Shown here: piece by piece, positions 9,472-22,776 of the stretch
How the letters are laid out: the number at the start of each line of letters is the position of its first letter
How positions within the stretch are numbered: position 1 is the first letter of the stretch
Assembly: GCF_001423245.1 (NCBI RefSeq)
Contig: NZ_LMOH01000001.1
Coordinates: forward strand, 216,563 to 280,562
Reading direction: 5' to 3'
Source of the DNA: Aureimonas sp. Leaf324
GTDB lineage: Bacteria; Pseudomonadota; Alphaproteobacteria; Rhizobiales; Rhizobiaceae
Length of the DNA: 64,000 nt
Notes under the pieces: model-generated
The model's input: the letters and a program-made list of their open reading frames with translations, nothing else
Told to the model about the DNA's origin: nothing
Databases searched by the model: none
Program-made: the position numbers and the translations under genes

Positions 9472-10877
9472 GCGGCGGCCCCGAGGCGCACGGCGCGGCT
9501 GCGCTCGCGAATGTACGCCTGGAGTGCGTCCAGATCGTTGGGAAGGACGTCGAACCGCTCGCCCTTCGTCATCAGGTCGGCATGGCTGGGTGGCAGGGGC
9601 GGCTCCGTTCCGCAGGCCGCCTTGACGGACGCGGGGAACTTGGCGGGATGAGCGGTGCCGAGCGAGATCATCGGCACGTCGCCGATCCGCTTCTCCGCGA
9701 CGGCCACGGCGACCGCCGTGTGGGGATCGAGAAGATAGGCGGTCGAGGCCAGCTGGTCGCGGATCGTCTCGGCCGTCTCGCCTTCTCCAGTGCGCCCCGC
9801 GTCGAACTCGGCGCGGATATAGGAAAGGATGTCGTCGGGCACGGTGAAGGCACGAGACTGCTTGAGCTGGTCCATGAGCCGGCGGATCACGCCCGCGTCG
9901 CGCCCGCTCGCCTCGAACAGCAGCCGCTCGAAGTTCGACGAGATCTCGATGTCCATCGACGGCGACATGGTGGCGTGAACGCCCTCCATTTCGTAGCGCC
10001 CGGTGCGCAGGCACCGCTCCAGAATGTCGTTCCCGTTGGTGGCGACGATCAGGCGCTCGACCGGCAGGCCCATGCGCTTGGCGGCGAAGCCGGCGAAGAT
10101 GTCGCCGAAATTGCCGGTCGGCACGGTGAACGACACGGCCTTGTGGGGCGCACCGACGCTGGCGGCAGCCGTGAAGTAGTAGACGATCTGGGCCATGATG
10201 CGGGCCCAGTTGATCGAGTTGACGCCCGATAGCGCGCTTTCGCGGCGGAACGCGGCGTCGTTGAACATCGCCTTCACGAGCGCCTGGCAGTCGTCGAACG
10301 TGCCCTCGATCGCCACCGCATGCACCGTCTGCGAGCCGGCCGTCGTCATCTGCCGCTGCTGGACCGGCGAGACGCGGCCCTTCGGGAACAGGATGAACAT
10401 GTCCGTCCGGTCGCTGGCAGAGAACGCCGCGATCGCCGCGCCGCCGGTGTCGCCCGAGGTCGCGCCGACCACCGTCGCGCGCTGGCCACGCTGGGCGAGG
10501 ACGTGGTCCATCAGCCGTGCGAGGAGCTGCATGGCCACGTCCTTGAAGGCGAGCGTCGGGCCGTGGAAGAGCTCCAGCACGAAGTGACGGTCGCCGATCT
10601 GCACGAGCGGGGCGACCGCCGGATGGCGGAACGTCGCGTAGGCCTCGCGCACCATGCGCTCCAGCGCGTCGGGCGCGATCTCGTCACCGACGAACGGCTT
10701 CAGGATCTCGAGGGCGACTTCGGCATAGGGGCGGCCGGCGAAGGAGGCGATCGTTTCCGGCGCGATCTGCGGCCAGGTCTCGGGCACGTAGAGACCGCCG
10801 TCGCTGGCAAGGCCCGCAAGGAGAACGTCGGCGAACCCGAGGACCGGAGCTTCGCCCCGCGAACTGACATATCTCAC
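9468..10877 (-). CDS. thrC: Threonine synthase
   Basis: PLP enzyme converting O-phosphohomoserine to threonine, completing the pathway with ThrB. 469 aa, the long type. The PLP lysine is K112 in PTLAFKDVAMQ; the phosphate-binding loop ATSGDTGGAA and TGNFGDIFAG are intact. I place the start at a GTG (10877, giving MRYVSSRGE) because GGGAG lies five bases upstream and ThrC proteins typically begin with this MxYxSTRG motif; no suitable ATG is nearby. It is the first gene of a probable operon thrC - M16 peptidase - acetyltransferase - EAL protein and diverges from the lipoprotein gene across a 122 base gap. Confidence 0.96.
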   Translation of the reverse strand: MRYVSSRGEAPVLGFADVLLAGLASDGGLYVPETWPQIAPETIASFAGRPYAEVALEILKPFVGDEIAPDALERMVREAYATFRHPAVAPLVQIGDRHFVLELFHGPTLAFKDVAMQLLARLMDHVLAQRGQRATVVGATSGDTGGAAIAAFSASDRTDMFILFPKGRVSPVQQRQMTTAGSQTVHAVAIEGTFDDCQALVKAMFNDAAFRRESALSGVNSINWARIMAQIVYYFTAAASVGAPHKAVSFTVPTGNFGDIFAGFAAKRMGLPVERLIVATNGNDILERCLRTGRYEMEGVHATMSPSMDIEISSNFERLLFEASGRDAGVIRRLMDQLKQSRAFTVPDDILSYIRAEFDAGRTGEGETAETIRDQLASTAYLLDPHTAVAVAVAEKRIGDVPMISLGTAHPAKFPASVKAACGTEPPLPPSHADLMTKGERFDVLPNDLDALQAYIRERSRAVRLGAAA

Positions 10878-10999
10878 GATAACTCCCAAACCTTCGGTTC
10901 GGCAAAACCGGGCGCCGCGGATTTCGCGTCCCGCCCGGTCGAAACCCGGATAGGGGCCTGATATAGAACGGCTCGACACCGTATGGGAAGAACCGCCGC

Positions 11000-11557
11000 A
11001 TGCATATGTCCAAGCTGATCTTCGCACGCAACGCCGCCGGCCTCGTTCTGGCGGGCCTCGCGCTCGGCGCCTGCAGCACCTCGGGCGGCGGCGGCGCATC
11101 GGTGGCTCCGGCGCCGGTCCGTGCCGCCTCCAGCGAGGGCACGGTGCCGGACTACTGCCCGCAGGTGAGCCTGCGCGAGGGCACCGCGATCCTGCGCAAG
11201 GGCGAGGGCGGCAATCTTCAGTACATCGCCTCGATCTCGGGCACGACGCGCTCGTGCCGCGTGCGCGACGGCCAGCTCTACATGGAGGTCGGTATCGCCG
11301 GCCGGGTGGTTCCAGGACCGGCCGCACGGTCCGGCGAGATTCAGCTGCCGATCCGCGTCGCCATCCTCGACACCAACCAGCTCGTCTACAGCCAGCTCGG
11401 CCAGCAGCCCGTCGGCGTGACCCCGGCCGGCGGAGCGCAGGACTTCCGCTACGTCGACCGCGCGATCCGCATCGCGGTGCCGAAGGGCCGCTCGCTCGTG
11501 GTCTATGCCGGGTTCGACGAAGGGCCGCAGGGCGGCGCCAAGCGTCCGGGCTCCTGA
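11000..11557 (+). CDS. Conserved lipoprotein of unknown function
   Basis: 185 aa predicted outer-membrane lipoprotein. A short basic start and hydrophobic run end in a lipobox L22-G-A-C25, followed by a Gly/Ser/Ala-rich tether (about 26-45). The mature domain has two cysteines (DYCPQV and RSCRVRD) that could form a disulfide. I do not recognise a named domain. Two in-frame ATGs (11000 and 11006) serve equally. It diverges from thrC and converges on the HAD gene with four bases between stops. Confidence 0.85.
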   Translation: MHMSKLIFARNAAGLVLAGLALGACSTSGGGGASVAPAPVRAASSEGTVPDYCPQVSLREGTAILRKGEGGNLQYIASISGTTRSCRVRDGQLYMEVGIAGRVVPGPAARSGEIQLPIRVAILDTNQLVYSQLGQQPVGVTPAGGAQDFRYVDRAIRIAVPKGRSLVVYAGFDEGPQGGAKRPGS

Positions 11558-11561
11558 CGGA

Positions 11562-12245
11562 TCAAGCCTGTTCCCAGTCGGCGAAGGCCTCGACGACCGC
11601 GGGAAACTCCGAGAGGCGCCGGATCACCGTTTCGGCGCCGGCTTCGGTCAGCGAGTCAGCGTGGCCGGGGTAGGTGTGGCTCGCGCCGACGAAGCCGACG
11701 ACGCGGCAGCCGGCTGCGGCCGCCGCAGCGACGCCGTGGACGGAGTCTTCCAGGACGATCGTCTCGGCGGGCTTGGCGTCGAACTCGCGGCAGCCGTAGA
11801 GATAGACGTCCGGCGCCGGCTTGGTCTTCTTCGTGCCGACCTCGCGCGCCGGGAAGACGTACGGGCGAAAACGGTCCCAGAGCTTCACGCGCTCCAGCAT
11901 CATCTTCAGCCGTTCGCCCGACGAGTTCGAGCAGATCGCCCGCGGCAGGTCGATCCGATCCAGCATCTCGTGAACGCCCGCGATCGCCTCGACCTCGGCG
12001 GCCAGGCGCTCGTCCAGCGCCGTTTTCTGGCGGTCGTTGTAGTCCTCCGGCAGGCGGATGCCCGCCTCTTCCTGCAGGAGCTCGGCGATCCGGTCCTGCG
12101 TGAGGCCCGCGAAACGCTCGGCGATCTCGGAGGGCGAGATCTCGTAGCCGACCTCCTTCAGCATCTTCGAGTCGACCTTGGCCGAGATGATCTCGGAATC
12201 GACGAGGACGCCGTCGCAGTCGAACAGCACGAGGGAAAGCGGCAT
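11562..12245 (-). CDS. HAD-superfamily hydrolase (beta-phosphoglucomutase/YieH-like phosphatase)
   Basis: 227 aa HAD subfamily IA hydrolase acting on small phosphorylated metabolites. Motif I is D9-C-D11-GVLVDSE, motif II serine is in AICSNSSGERLK, motif III lysine in KKTKPAPDVYLYG, and motif IV is ETIVLEDSVHGV. The cap domain between about 18 and 90 is helical, as in the beta-phosphoglucomutase group. The substrate cannot be read from sequence. The ATG at 12245 begins at the first beta strand. It is divergent from ccrM, separated by 159 bases. Confidence 0.9.
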   Translation of the reverse strand: MPLSLVLFDCDGVLVDSEIISAKVDSKMLKEVGYEISPSEIAERFAGLTQDRIAELLQEEAGIRLPEDYNDRQKTALDERLAAEVEAIAGVHEMLDRIDLPRAICSNSSGERLKMMLERVKLWDRFRPYVFPAREVGTKKTKPAPDVYLYGCREFDAKPAETIVLEDSVHGVAAAAAAGCRVVGFVGASHTYPGHADSLTEAGAETVIRRLSEFPAVVEAFADWEQA

Positions 12246-12377
12246 GGAAATGCCCTCCGGCACAGGAAAACGAAACGGTGAGGGGAGACGCGGACCCGGT
12301 AGCACAGGGTCGGCGGGCTGAACACCCGCCCCGGCTTCACCGATCATTAAGCTCGTTCGGTAACCATGCGGCTCTGA

Positions 12378-14632
<2,255 letters not shown>

Positions 14633-14675
14633 CCGCCCTTCCGGGCCTTCATCGCCCCTCGTTCGGGCCGGTATC

Positions 14676-15425
14676 GTGCGTATCGATTTCTTCGTCATCA
14701 ATCTCGACCGGTCGCCGGAGCGTCTTGCGGACATTCGCGCCGACATGGCCGCGGCGGGCATCGACGTGATACGGATCCCCGGCGTCGATGGAAAGGCGAT
14801 CCCCGAGGCCGAGCGCGGCCTGCTGGATACGCCCCGCTTCCTGCGACGACACGGCAAGCGGCCGGCCGCAGGCGAGTACGGCTGCTATCTCAGCCATCTC
14901 CGCGCGATCGAGGCGATCGCCGCCGGACCGGCCGAGGCGGGTGTCGTGTTCGAGGACGACGTTCGCCCCCGACCCGAAATGACGGCCGTGCTGGCGGACC
15001 TTGCGTCGCGGGACGACTGGGACCTCGTGCGCTTCGCCCATCACCGCCGCCCGTCGCGCCGCCGCCTGCGGGCGCTGGTCGAGGGGCGCGCGATGTCGGC
15101 CGCCTATCACGGCCCGACCGGCAGCGCGGCGGCCTACATCGTTCGTCGCTCGGCCGCTTCGAAGCTCGCGGAAGCCCTGAAGCCCATGTCCTTGCCGTTC
15201 GACGTGGCGCTGGAGCGGGGATGGGACACGGAGGTTCGGACCTTCGACATCTGGGACGATCTCGTGACCTTCAGCCCGCGCTCGAAGACCAGTCAGATCG
15301 AGGTCGGTGGGCGATATGGCGCCCGGAAACTCAAGCCGTGGCGCCGGTTGCCGACGCTTCTGTTCCGTACCGGCGAACTCGTCCGACGCATCGCTTATGC
15401 GCTCGCGGCGGAGCGTTCGCGATGA
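14676..15425 (+). CDS. Glycosyltransferase family 25 (LPS/surface polysaccharide)
   Basis: 249 aa, family GT25, typically adding galactose or similar sugars to lipooligosaccharide. It begins directly at the first beta strand (MRIDFFVINLDRSPERL), uses a GTG start at 14676, and carries the conserved GEYGCYLSHLRA (66-77) and acidic metal/sugar motif VVFEDDVRP (E93-D-D95). The donor and acceptor are unknown. Its stop overlaps the start of the O-antigen-ligase-like gene (ATGA), so the two are coupled and likely work on the same glycan. The pair sits between mutY and the DUF721 gene, which are usually adjacent in related genomes. Confidence 0.9.
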   Translation: MRIDFFVINLDRSPERLADIRADMAAAGIDVIRIPGVDGKAIPEAERGLLDTPRFLRRHGKRPAAGEYGCYLSHLRAIEAIAAGPAEAGVVFEDDVRPRPEMTAVLADLASRDDWDLVRFAHHRRPSRRRLRALVEGRAMSAAYHGPTGSAAAYIVRRSAASKLAEALKPMSLPFDVALERGWDTEVRTFDIWDDLVTFSPRSKTSQIEVGGRYGARKLKPWRRLPTLLFRTGELVRRIAYALAAERSR

Positions 15426-16648
15426 CGATCGGAGCGCTTCTCCTCCACCGCAGGCGTTGGGACCCGCTGGCGCTCGCCATCGGCATGGCGTGCCTTTCCC
15501 TGCTGATCTCGGTCGGCAAGGTGGTGTTCCTGTCCTTCGCCGTCTGCGGCCTTTACCTCGGCCTCGCCCGTCCGCGCAGCTGGCGCGGCATGCCGATCGC
15601 CTTCACAGGGATGCTCGCGGCCTGGGCAATCTGGCAGATCGGTCTCAGCCTCGCGCGCGGCGAGCCGCTCGACGGCAACCGCGTCCTGTCCTACGCGGGT
15701 CTGGAGTTTGCTTGCGCGCTTCTGCCGCTGGGTCTCGGTCTCGTCCGCCATCCCGCGCATTCGCTGGCCTGGGGTGCCCGGATCGGCGTCATCGCCCTCG
15801 TGATCCTCGCGCCGATCGACTACGCGATGACCGGTGCCCGGGTCGGGCTCGGCAAGAACGAGGCGATCTTCGCCTTCGTCGTTGGCGCGTGCGCCATTGC
15901 GGCCCGCCTGCCGACGGGGAACCGGTTGCGCTTCCTGCCGGATGGACGGGTCTGGACCTACCTCGCGACCGTCCCGATCGTCCTCAGCGGCACGCGGGCG
16001 GCCATGTTCCTTTTCGTCGTGGTCGCCGTTCTCGATCTCCGCCGCGCGATGCCGCGCCTTCGCGCTAGCGGACGGCGCGGGGCGCTCGCGCTCGTTGCCG
16101 TGGTCGCGGCGGCGATGCTCGCGGTCGTGCCGGTCGGCGGTTTTCTCCTCGACCGCGTCGAGTCGGGCGTGACGGAAATCGAAGCCTACGAGGCGACGGG
16201 ACTGGCGGTCGGCTCGGTCGATACCCGCATGGCCATGTGGTCGTCGGCCGTCCGGGTCCTCGCAAAGAATCCGCTCATAGGCGTCGGCGGTACGGCTCGC
16301 ATGGAGCGCGTCGCGGCCGAAGCCGGACCCAATGAACGGGAAATCCTGCGATACCAGCACCTGCACAATGTCGTTCTCGACGAGGCCCTCTCGAGCGGGC
16401 TCGTCGGTGTCGCGCTGATGGTGGGGGCGATGGCGGCTTTCTTGGCGAACGCGCTGCGCCGCTCCGCCGACCCGCTGGTCCGCGACGCGAGCATCACGCT
16501 CGTCGCCTTCACGGTCATCTTCGGCCTTTTCCACGGCGTGCTTTTGAACGAATGGATGGTGCTGATCGTCTTCGCGAGCATGGCCGTCATCCTCACCGAG
16601 CTTCGCCGCGCGCGGCCCTTCGGCGCGGCGAGGGCAAGGGTGGCATGA
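15422..16648 (+). CDS. O-antigen ligase / polymerase family membrane protein
   Basis: 408 aa polytopic inner-membrane protein with roughly ten hydrophobic segments (for example about 16-50, 58-80, 93-110, 116-137, 145-157, 176-195, 211-232, 320-345, 358-380). The large periplasmic loop at about 232-315 contains VDTRMAMWSSAVRVLAKNPLIGVG and YQHLHNVVLDEALSSG, which match the Wzy_C/WaaL region with its catalytic His and Arg. It would join or polymerise undecaprenyl-linked glycan onto lipid A-core or a related acceptor. Ligase versus polymerase cannot be decided. It overlaps genes on both sides by 4 bases (ATGA). Confidence 0.85.
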   Translation: MTIGALLLHRRRWDPLALAIGMACLSLLISVGKVVFLSFAVCGLYLGLARPRSWRGMPIAFTGMLAAWAIWQIGLSLARGEPLDGNRVLSYAGLEFACALLPLGLGLVRHPAHSLAWGARIGVIALVILAPIDYAMTGARVGLGKNEAIFAFVVGACAIAARLPTGNRLRFLPDGRVWTYLATVPIVLSGTRAAMFLFVVVAVLDLRRAMPRLRASGRRGALALVAVVAAAMLAVVPVGGFLLDRVESGVTEIEAYEATGLAVGSVDTRMAMWSSAVRVLAKNPLIGVGGTARMERVAAEAGPNEREILRYQHLHNVVLDEALSSGLVGVALMVGAMAAFLANALRRSADPLVRDASITLVAFTVIFGLFHGVLLNEWMVLIVFASMAVILTELRRARPFGAARARVA

Positions 16649-17172
16649 AGCCCGCCTCGCCGAAGGGACCGGGTCGCGCGGCTCGCCCGATCGGCGATCT
16701 CGTATCGCAGTTGGTCGAGCCCGTGGTGGCGCGCAAGGCCGGCATGTCGCTCGATCTCATCGGTGCCTGGCCCGAAATCGTAGGCCCTCGGCTGGAGGAG
16801 GGGTGCCGGCCCGAGAAGCTCGTCTGGCCCAAAGGGTATGGCGACGAGACGGCGCTGCCGGCGACCCTCGTCATCGCCTGCGAGGGAGCGTTCGCGCTTC
16901 GCCTGCAGCACGAGGTCGAGACGATCCTCAGCCGCGTCAACGACTATTTTGGCTACCGCGCGGTCGACCGGATCAAGATCGTCCAGCGCGCGGTGCGACA
17001 GGTTCGCCCGAACCGCAAGCCGGCCGTCGGACCCCTGACCGCCTCCCACCGCGAGACGATCCGCGACGCCACCGCACGGATCGAGAGCGATGCCCTTCGC
17101 CGGGCGTTGGAGCGCCTCGGCGAGAGCGTGCTCCGGCGCAATGCCGCCGCGCGCGACCGCGACAAGCGCTGA
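16645..17172 (+). CDS. DUF721 (DciA-like) protein
   Basis: 175 aa. The N-terminal half (about 15-110) is the DUF721 fold shared with DciA, the ancestral loader of the DnaB replicative helicase: IGDLVSQLVEPVV, LIGAWPEIVGPRL, LVIACEGAFALRLQHEVETILSRVNDYFGYRAVDRIKIVQ. The C-terminal part is basic and probably disordered. A helicase-loading role is inferred from the family; the bacterium would need it if dnaC is absent. Overlaps the preceding gene by ATGA. In related genomes it lies between mutY and dsbA. Confidence 0.85.
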   Translation: MKPASPKGPGRAARPIGDLVSQLVEPVVARKAGMSLDLIGAWPEIVGPRLEEGCRPEKLVWPKGYGDETALPATLVIACEGAFALRLQHEVETILSRVNDYFGYRAVDRIKIVQRAVRQVRPNRKPAVGPLTASHRETIRDATARIESDALRRALERLGESVLRRNAAARDRDKR

Positions 17173-17295
17173 GGCGCGCAACACTGCGTGACGCGGCAGG
17201 ATCGGCGTGGCTCCGTACGTGGGATCGCCACATTTGACCGCCTACGTGCCATAAGCGAAACCGAATCATGGCTTCTGCGAAAGGCTGATCACTCG

Positions 17296-18042
17296 ATGCT
17301 CGTCTCCTCGACCCGCAACCGGACCTCCAACCCAGGCGCCCGCGCGCTCTTCGCCGGCTTCCTGACCGCCGGGATCGCCCTCGGGAGCATGGCGCCCGCC
17401 TTCGCGCAGTCCGAGACCCCGGCGGCCGCTCCGGCAGCACCCGCCGCCGCCGCGCAGACCAACCCGTCCGCCGCGACGGCCCCGGCACCCGAGGGCACGG
17501 TGGACGTCGCCAAGCTGATGGCGCCGCAGGCCCTGCCGGACATCATCATCGGCAAGGCCGATGCGCCGGTGACGATCATCGAATACGCGTCGATGACCTG
17601 CAGCCACTGCCGCGACTTCCATTCCGAGACCTATCCAAAGATCAAGGCGGACTACCTCGACACGGGCAAGGCCAAGCTGATCCTGCGCGAGTTCCCGTTC
17701 GATCCGCGCGCGCTCGGCGCCTTCATGCTGGCGCGCTGCGCCGGCGACGACAAGCGCACCGCGATGGTCGATGTCCTGTTCGATCAGCAGCGCGAATGGG
17801 CAGGCGCCGAGAACGCCTCCGCCGCGCTTCTCAAGATCGCGCAGCTGGCCGGCATGACGCAGGACCAGTTCGCCGCGTGCCTCAAGGACACCGACCTGCA
17901 GGGCAAGGTCGTCGCCGTCCAGGCCGCCGGCCAGAACGAGTTCGGCGTCAACGCGACGCCGACCTTCTTTGTCAACGGCGACAAGTATGCCGGGGCCCTC
18001 TCGGCCGACGAGATGGCGGCGGTGATCGAGAAGCACCTCTGA
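17296..18042 (+). CDS. Periplasmic DsbA-family thiol-disulfide oxidoreductase
   Basis: 248 aa exported protein. The signal peptide (about 1-37, ending APAFAQ) is followed by an Ala/Pro-rich linker to about 68 and then a thioredoxin-fold DsbA domain with active site C102-S-H-C105 and a cis-proline loop NATPTFFVNG near 215. It should introduce or shuffle disulfides in exported proteins; the domain resembles the short alphaproteobacterial DsbA-like proteins. An upstream in-frame start would bury the signal peptide, so ATG 17296 is preferred. In many relatives smc is the next gene; here it is the PPDK homologue. Confidence 0.93.
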   Translation: MLVSSTRNRTSNPGARALFAGFLTAGIALGSMAPAFAQSETPAAAPAAPAAAAQTNPSAATAPAPEGTVDVAKLMAPQALPDIIIGKADAPVTIIEYASMTCSHCRDFHSETYPKIKADYLDTGKAKLILREFPFDPRALGAFMLARCAGDDKRTAMVDVLFDQQREWAGAENASAALLKIAQLAGMTQDQFAACLKDTDLQGKVVAVQAAGQNEFGVNATPTFFVNGDKYAGALSADEMAAVIEKHL

Positions 18043-18054
18043 CGGACCGACCGC

Positions 18055-18090
18055 GCGCCCGGCCGGGATCGTGCCGGGCGCAAAACTTTT
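18055..18090 (+). terminator. Probable terminator after the dsbA-type gene
   Basis: A perfect nine-base inverted repeat, GCGCCCGGC (18055-18063) and GCCGGGCGC (18073-18081), with a nine-base spacer, begins 13 bases after the stop and is followed by AAAACTTTT. The stem is strong and GC-only; the T tract is short, so termination may be partial. Confidence 0.6.
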
Positions 18091-18185
18091 GCAGTGCAGC
18101 AATTGGCGGAGGCGTCGGTTTGACTTATGTCTGACGCCTAGAGTTCACATATCGCTCCTTCGAGCTGCGACGGCGCCGGTTTTCC

Positions 18186-20864
<2,679 letters not shown>

Positions 20865-20940
20865 TCCGTATTCCCGCCCCCATGTCGCCGACCGCGCAGC
20901 TGCGCTAGGATCACCGCGGCAGGTACCGGAGCAGAACGAC

Positions 20941-21786
20941 TTGGCCGGACACTACATCAGGACGCGGGCCCGCACGGCCGGTTGGGCGTGGAGCTTCGTG
21001 GCCTTCGCGGTCGCGCTCATTCCGGTCGGCATCGTCCTGTTCCGCCTGCGCCTCCTTAACCTGCAGGACCTGTCCTGGACGCTGCTTCTGGCGGGCGGAC
21101 TTGCCGCGCTCGGCCTGCTCCTGGCGCTCGCTTCGATCGTCAAGGTCTGGCGACGCGGCGCCATCGGCGGAGGCCGGGCCGTTTCGGCTCTCGTCATCGC
21201 CGCTCTCGCCCTTCTGCCGTTCGCAGGGGCGGCGTTCCTGTATCGTCAGTTCCCGGAAGGGGCGAGCGCCGAGACCGCCGGGCTGGTCGACGCGGCGCTG
21301 GCGCCCGTGGCCACGGCGTCGGGCTCGCCCGAATCGGTGCTGGCAGGGCGCGACTATCAGGCGACCGCCTCCATGGTCTACGAGGCGGCCCGGACCGCGC
21401 TCGAGCAGGAAGGCATCGAGATCACCGACGTGCAGAGCAGCCTGACGCCGCCGCGCGACAGCGAGGACCTCGGCGTCAGCGGCACGGTCGCGGTGCCGAT
21501 CCCCACGCTGCGCGGCAGCATCGCCGCGGAGCCGCAGGATCGCTTCGCGTTGAAGGATGCCCGCGAATACACCATCCAGGCCGTCGCCTATGCCCCGATC
21601 TTCGCATTCCCGAGCGATGTGACGATCCGCATCGCCGAGGAAGGGGCACAGACCTTCATCGACATGCGCTCCGCCTCGCGCGACCTCGACCGGGACCTCG
21701 GGCAGAATCGGCGGATCATCGTTGCCTTTCTGAACGGCGTCGACGAGGCGATGCGCGCCGCCGAAGGCATCGTCCAGGAGGAATAG
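20941..21786 (+). CDS. DUF1499 membrane protein
   Basis: 281 aa. Three hydrophobic segments (about 15-35, 42-65, 77-98) precede a soluble DUF1499 domain (about 110-275) with LAGRDYQATASMVYEAARTAL and DVTIRIAEEGAQTFIDMRSASRDLDRDLGQNRRII. Function of the family is unknown. The start is a TTG at 20941, eight bases after GGAG; no ATG fits. It follows the PPDK gene by 76 bases and converges on the MBL-fold gene with six bases between. Confidence 0.88.
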   Translation: MAGHYIRTRARTAGWAWSFVAFAVALIPVGIVLFRLRLLNLQDLSWTLLLAGGLAALGLLLALASIVKVWRRGAIGGGRAVSALVIAALALLPFAGAAFLYRQFPEGASAETAGLVDAALAPVATASGSPESVLAGRDYQATASMVYEAARTALEQEGIEITDVQSSLTPPRDSEDLGVSGTVAVPIPTLRGSIAAEPQDRFALKDAREYTIQAVAYAPIFAFPSDVTIRIAEEGAQTFIDMRSASRDLDRDLGQNRRIIVAFLNGVDEAMRAAEGIVQEE

Positions 21787-21792
21787 GCCCGG

Positions 21793-22698
21793 TCAGGCCG
21801 GACAGTATCGGCTCGTCAGCCCGAAGGGGCCGTCGAGCGCCACCAGCTCTCGCTCGATCAGGCTTTCGAGATGCGCCAGAACGGACAGCCCTGCCGCGCC
21901 GTGCAGCCGCCGGTCGGTCGTGTGATAGATCGCCGCCACCATCTCCGGCACGGTCGACAGGCCCGCACGGACCTTCTCCAGAACCGCGCTCTCTCGCATC
22001 CGCCGATGGGCGCGCAGGCCCCGCACGAACGCGGCCGGATTGTCGACCGGTCCGCCATGGCCGGGCAAATAGCGACGATCCGAGCGTTCCAGCAGCCGGT
22101 CGAGTGAGCGCATGTAGTCGGACATGGAACCGTCGGGCGGCGCGACCACGCTCGTCGCCCAGGCCATGACGTGATCGCCCGAAAAGAGGATGCCCGTGCC
22201 CTCCAGCGCGAAGGCCATGTGATTGCCGGTGTGACCGGGCGTATGGAGGCCCCGTATCACCGTCTCGCCGAATCGCGTCTCGGCGTTGTCGTGCAGGACG
22301 ATATCGGGCGTGAACGCGAGATCGGACGCGGCATCCAGCAAATTGATTTCGCCGTCGAGGAGCGGCCGGGCGGTGCGATGCGGTCCTTGAGCGGCGAGGG
22401 GGGCCGACGTCTCCTGCGCGAGACGCGTCGCCAGCGCCGAATGATCGAGGTGGGTGTGCGTTACCAGGATCGCATCCACCGGACGCCCGCCGATCCCGGC
22501 CATCAGCGCTCGGAAGTGGGCGGGATCGTCCGGTCCGGGATCGACGACGATCAGACACTCCTGTCCGATCAGGTAGCTGTTCGTTCCGTGAAAGGTCATC
22601 GGGCCGGAGTTCGGCGCCGTGATCCGCACGACGGCGTCCTCGACGGGAACCGGTGTCCCGTGCTGCGGATCGAAGTGTCGGTTCAGATCGAGGCTCAT
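21793..22698 (-). CDS. Metallo-beta-lactamase fold hydrolase (LACTB2/glyoxalase II-like)
   Basis: 301 aa. The dinuclear zinc motif H81-T-H83-L-D85-H86 is complete, with the third His in TPGHTGNHMAF and the bridging Asp in LFSGDHVM. A C-terminal helical domain (about 215-301) matches the LACTB2-like subgroup, whose members include thioester hydrolases and RNases; the substrate cannot be assigned. The ATG at 22698 begins two residues before the first conserved strand. Divergent from trhO with 78 bases between starts. Confidence 0.92.
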   Translation of the reverse strand: MSLDLNRHFDPQHGTPVPVEDAVVRITAPNSGPMTFHGTNSYLIGQECLIVVDPGPDDPAHFRALMAGIGGRPVDAILVTHTHLDHSALATRLAQETSAPLAAQGPHRTARPLLDGEINLLDAASDLAFTPDIVLHDNAETRFGETVIRGLHTPGHTGNHMAFALEGTGILFSGDHVMAWATSVVAPPDGSMSDYMRSLDRLLERSDRRYLPGHGGPVDNPAAFVRGLRAHRRMRESAVLEKVRAGLSTVPEMVAAIYHTTDRRLHGAAGLSVLAHLESLIERELVALDGPFGLTSRYCPA

Positions 22699-22776
22699 GA
22701 CGCTTCCCGCATGCGATTCCCTTCGCCACGCGATGCGGCTTGGCCATCTTCGTGGCTTCGCGATATAGCGGCGGAC

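Noticed and set aside
12347-12365. CtrA-like TTAA...GTAAC in the ccrM promoter region
   Set aside because: The spacing between TTAA and GTAAC is nine bases, not seven. Only a half-site remains.
14633-14698. ATG start of mutY at 14698
   Set aside because: It overlaps the divergent glycosyltransferase start and adds an unconserved Arg/Pro-rich lead. The TTG at 14632 has a better ribosome site.
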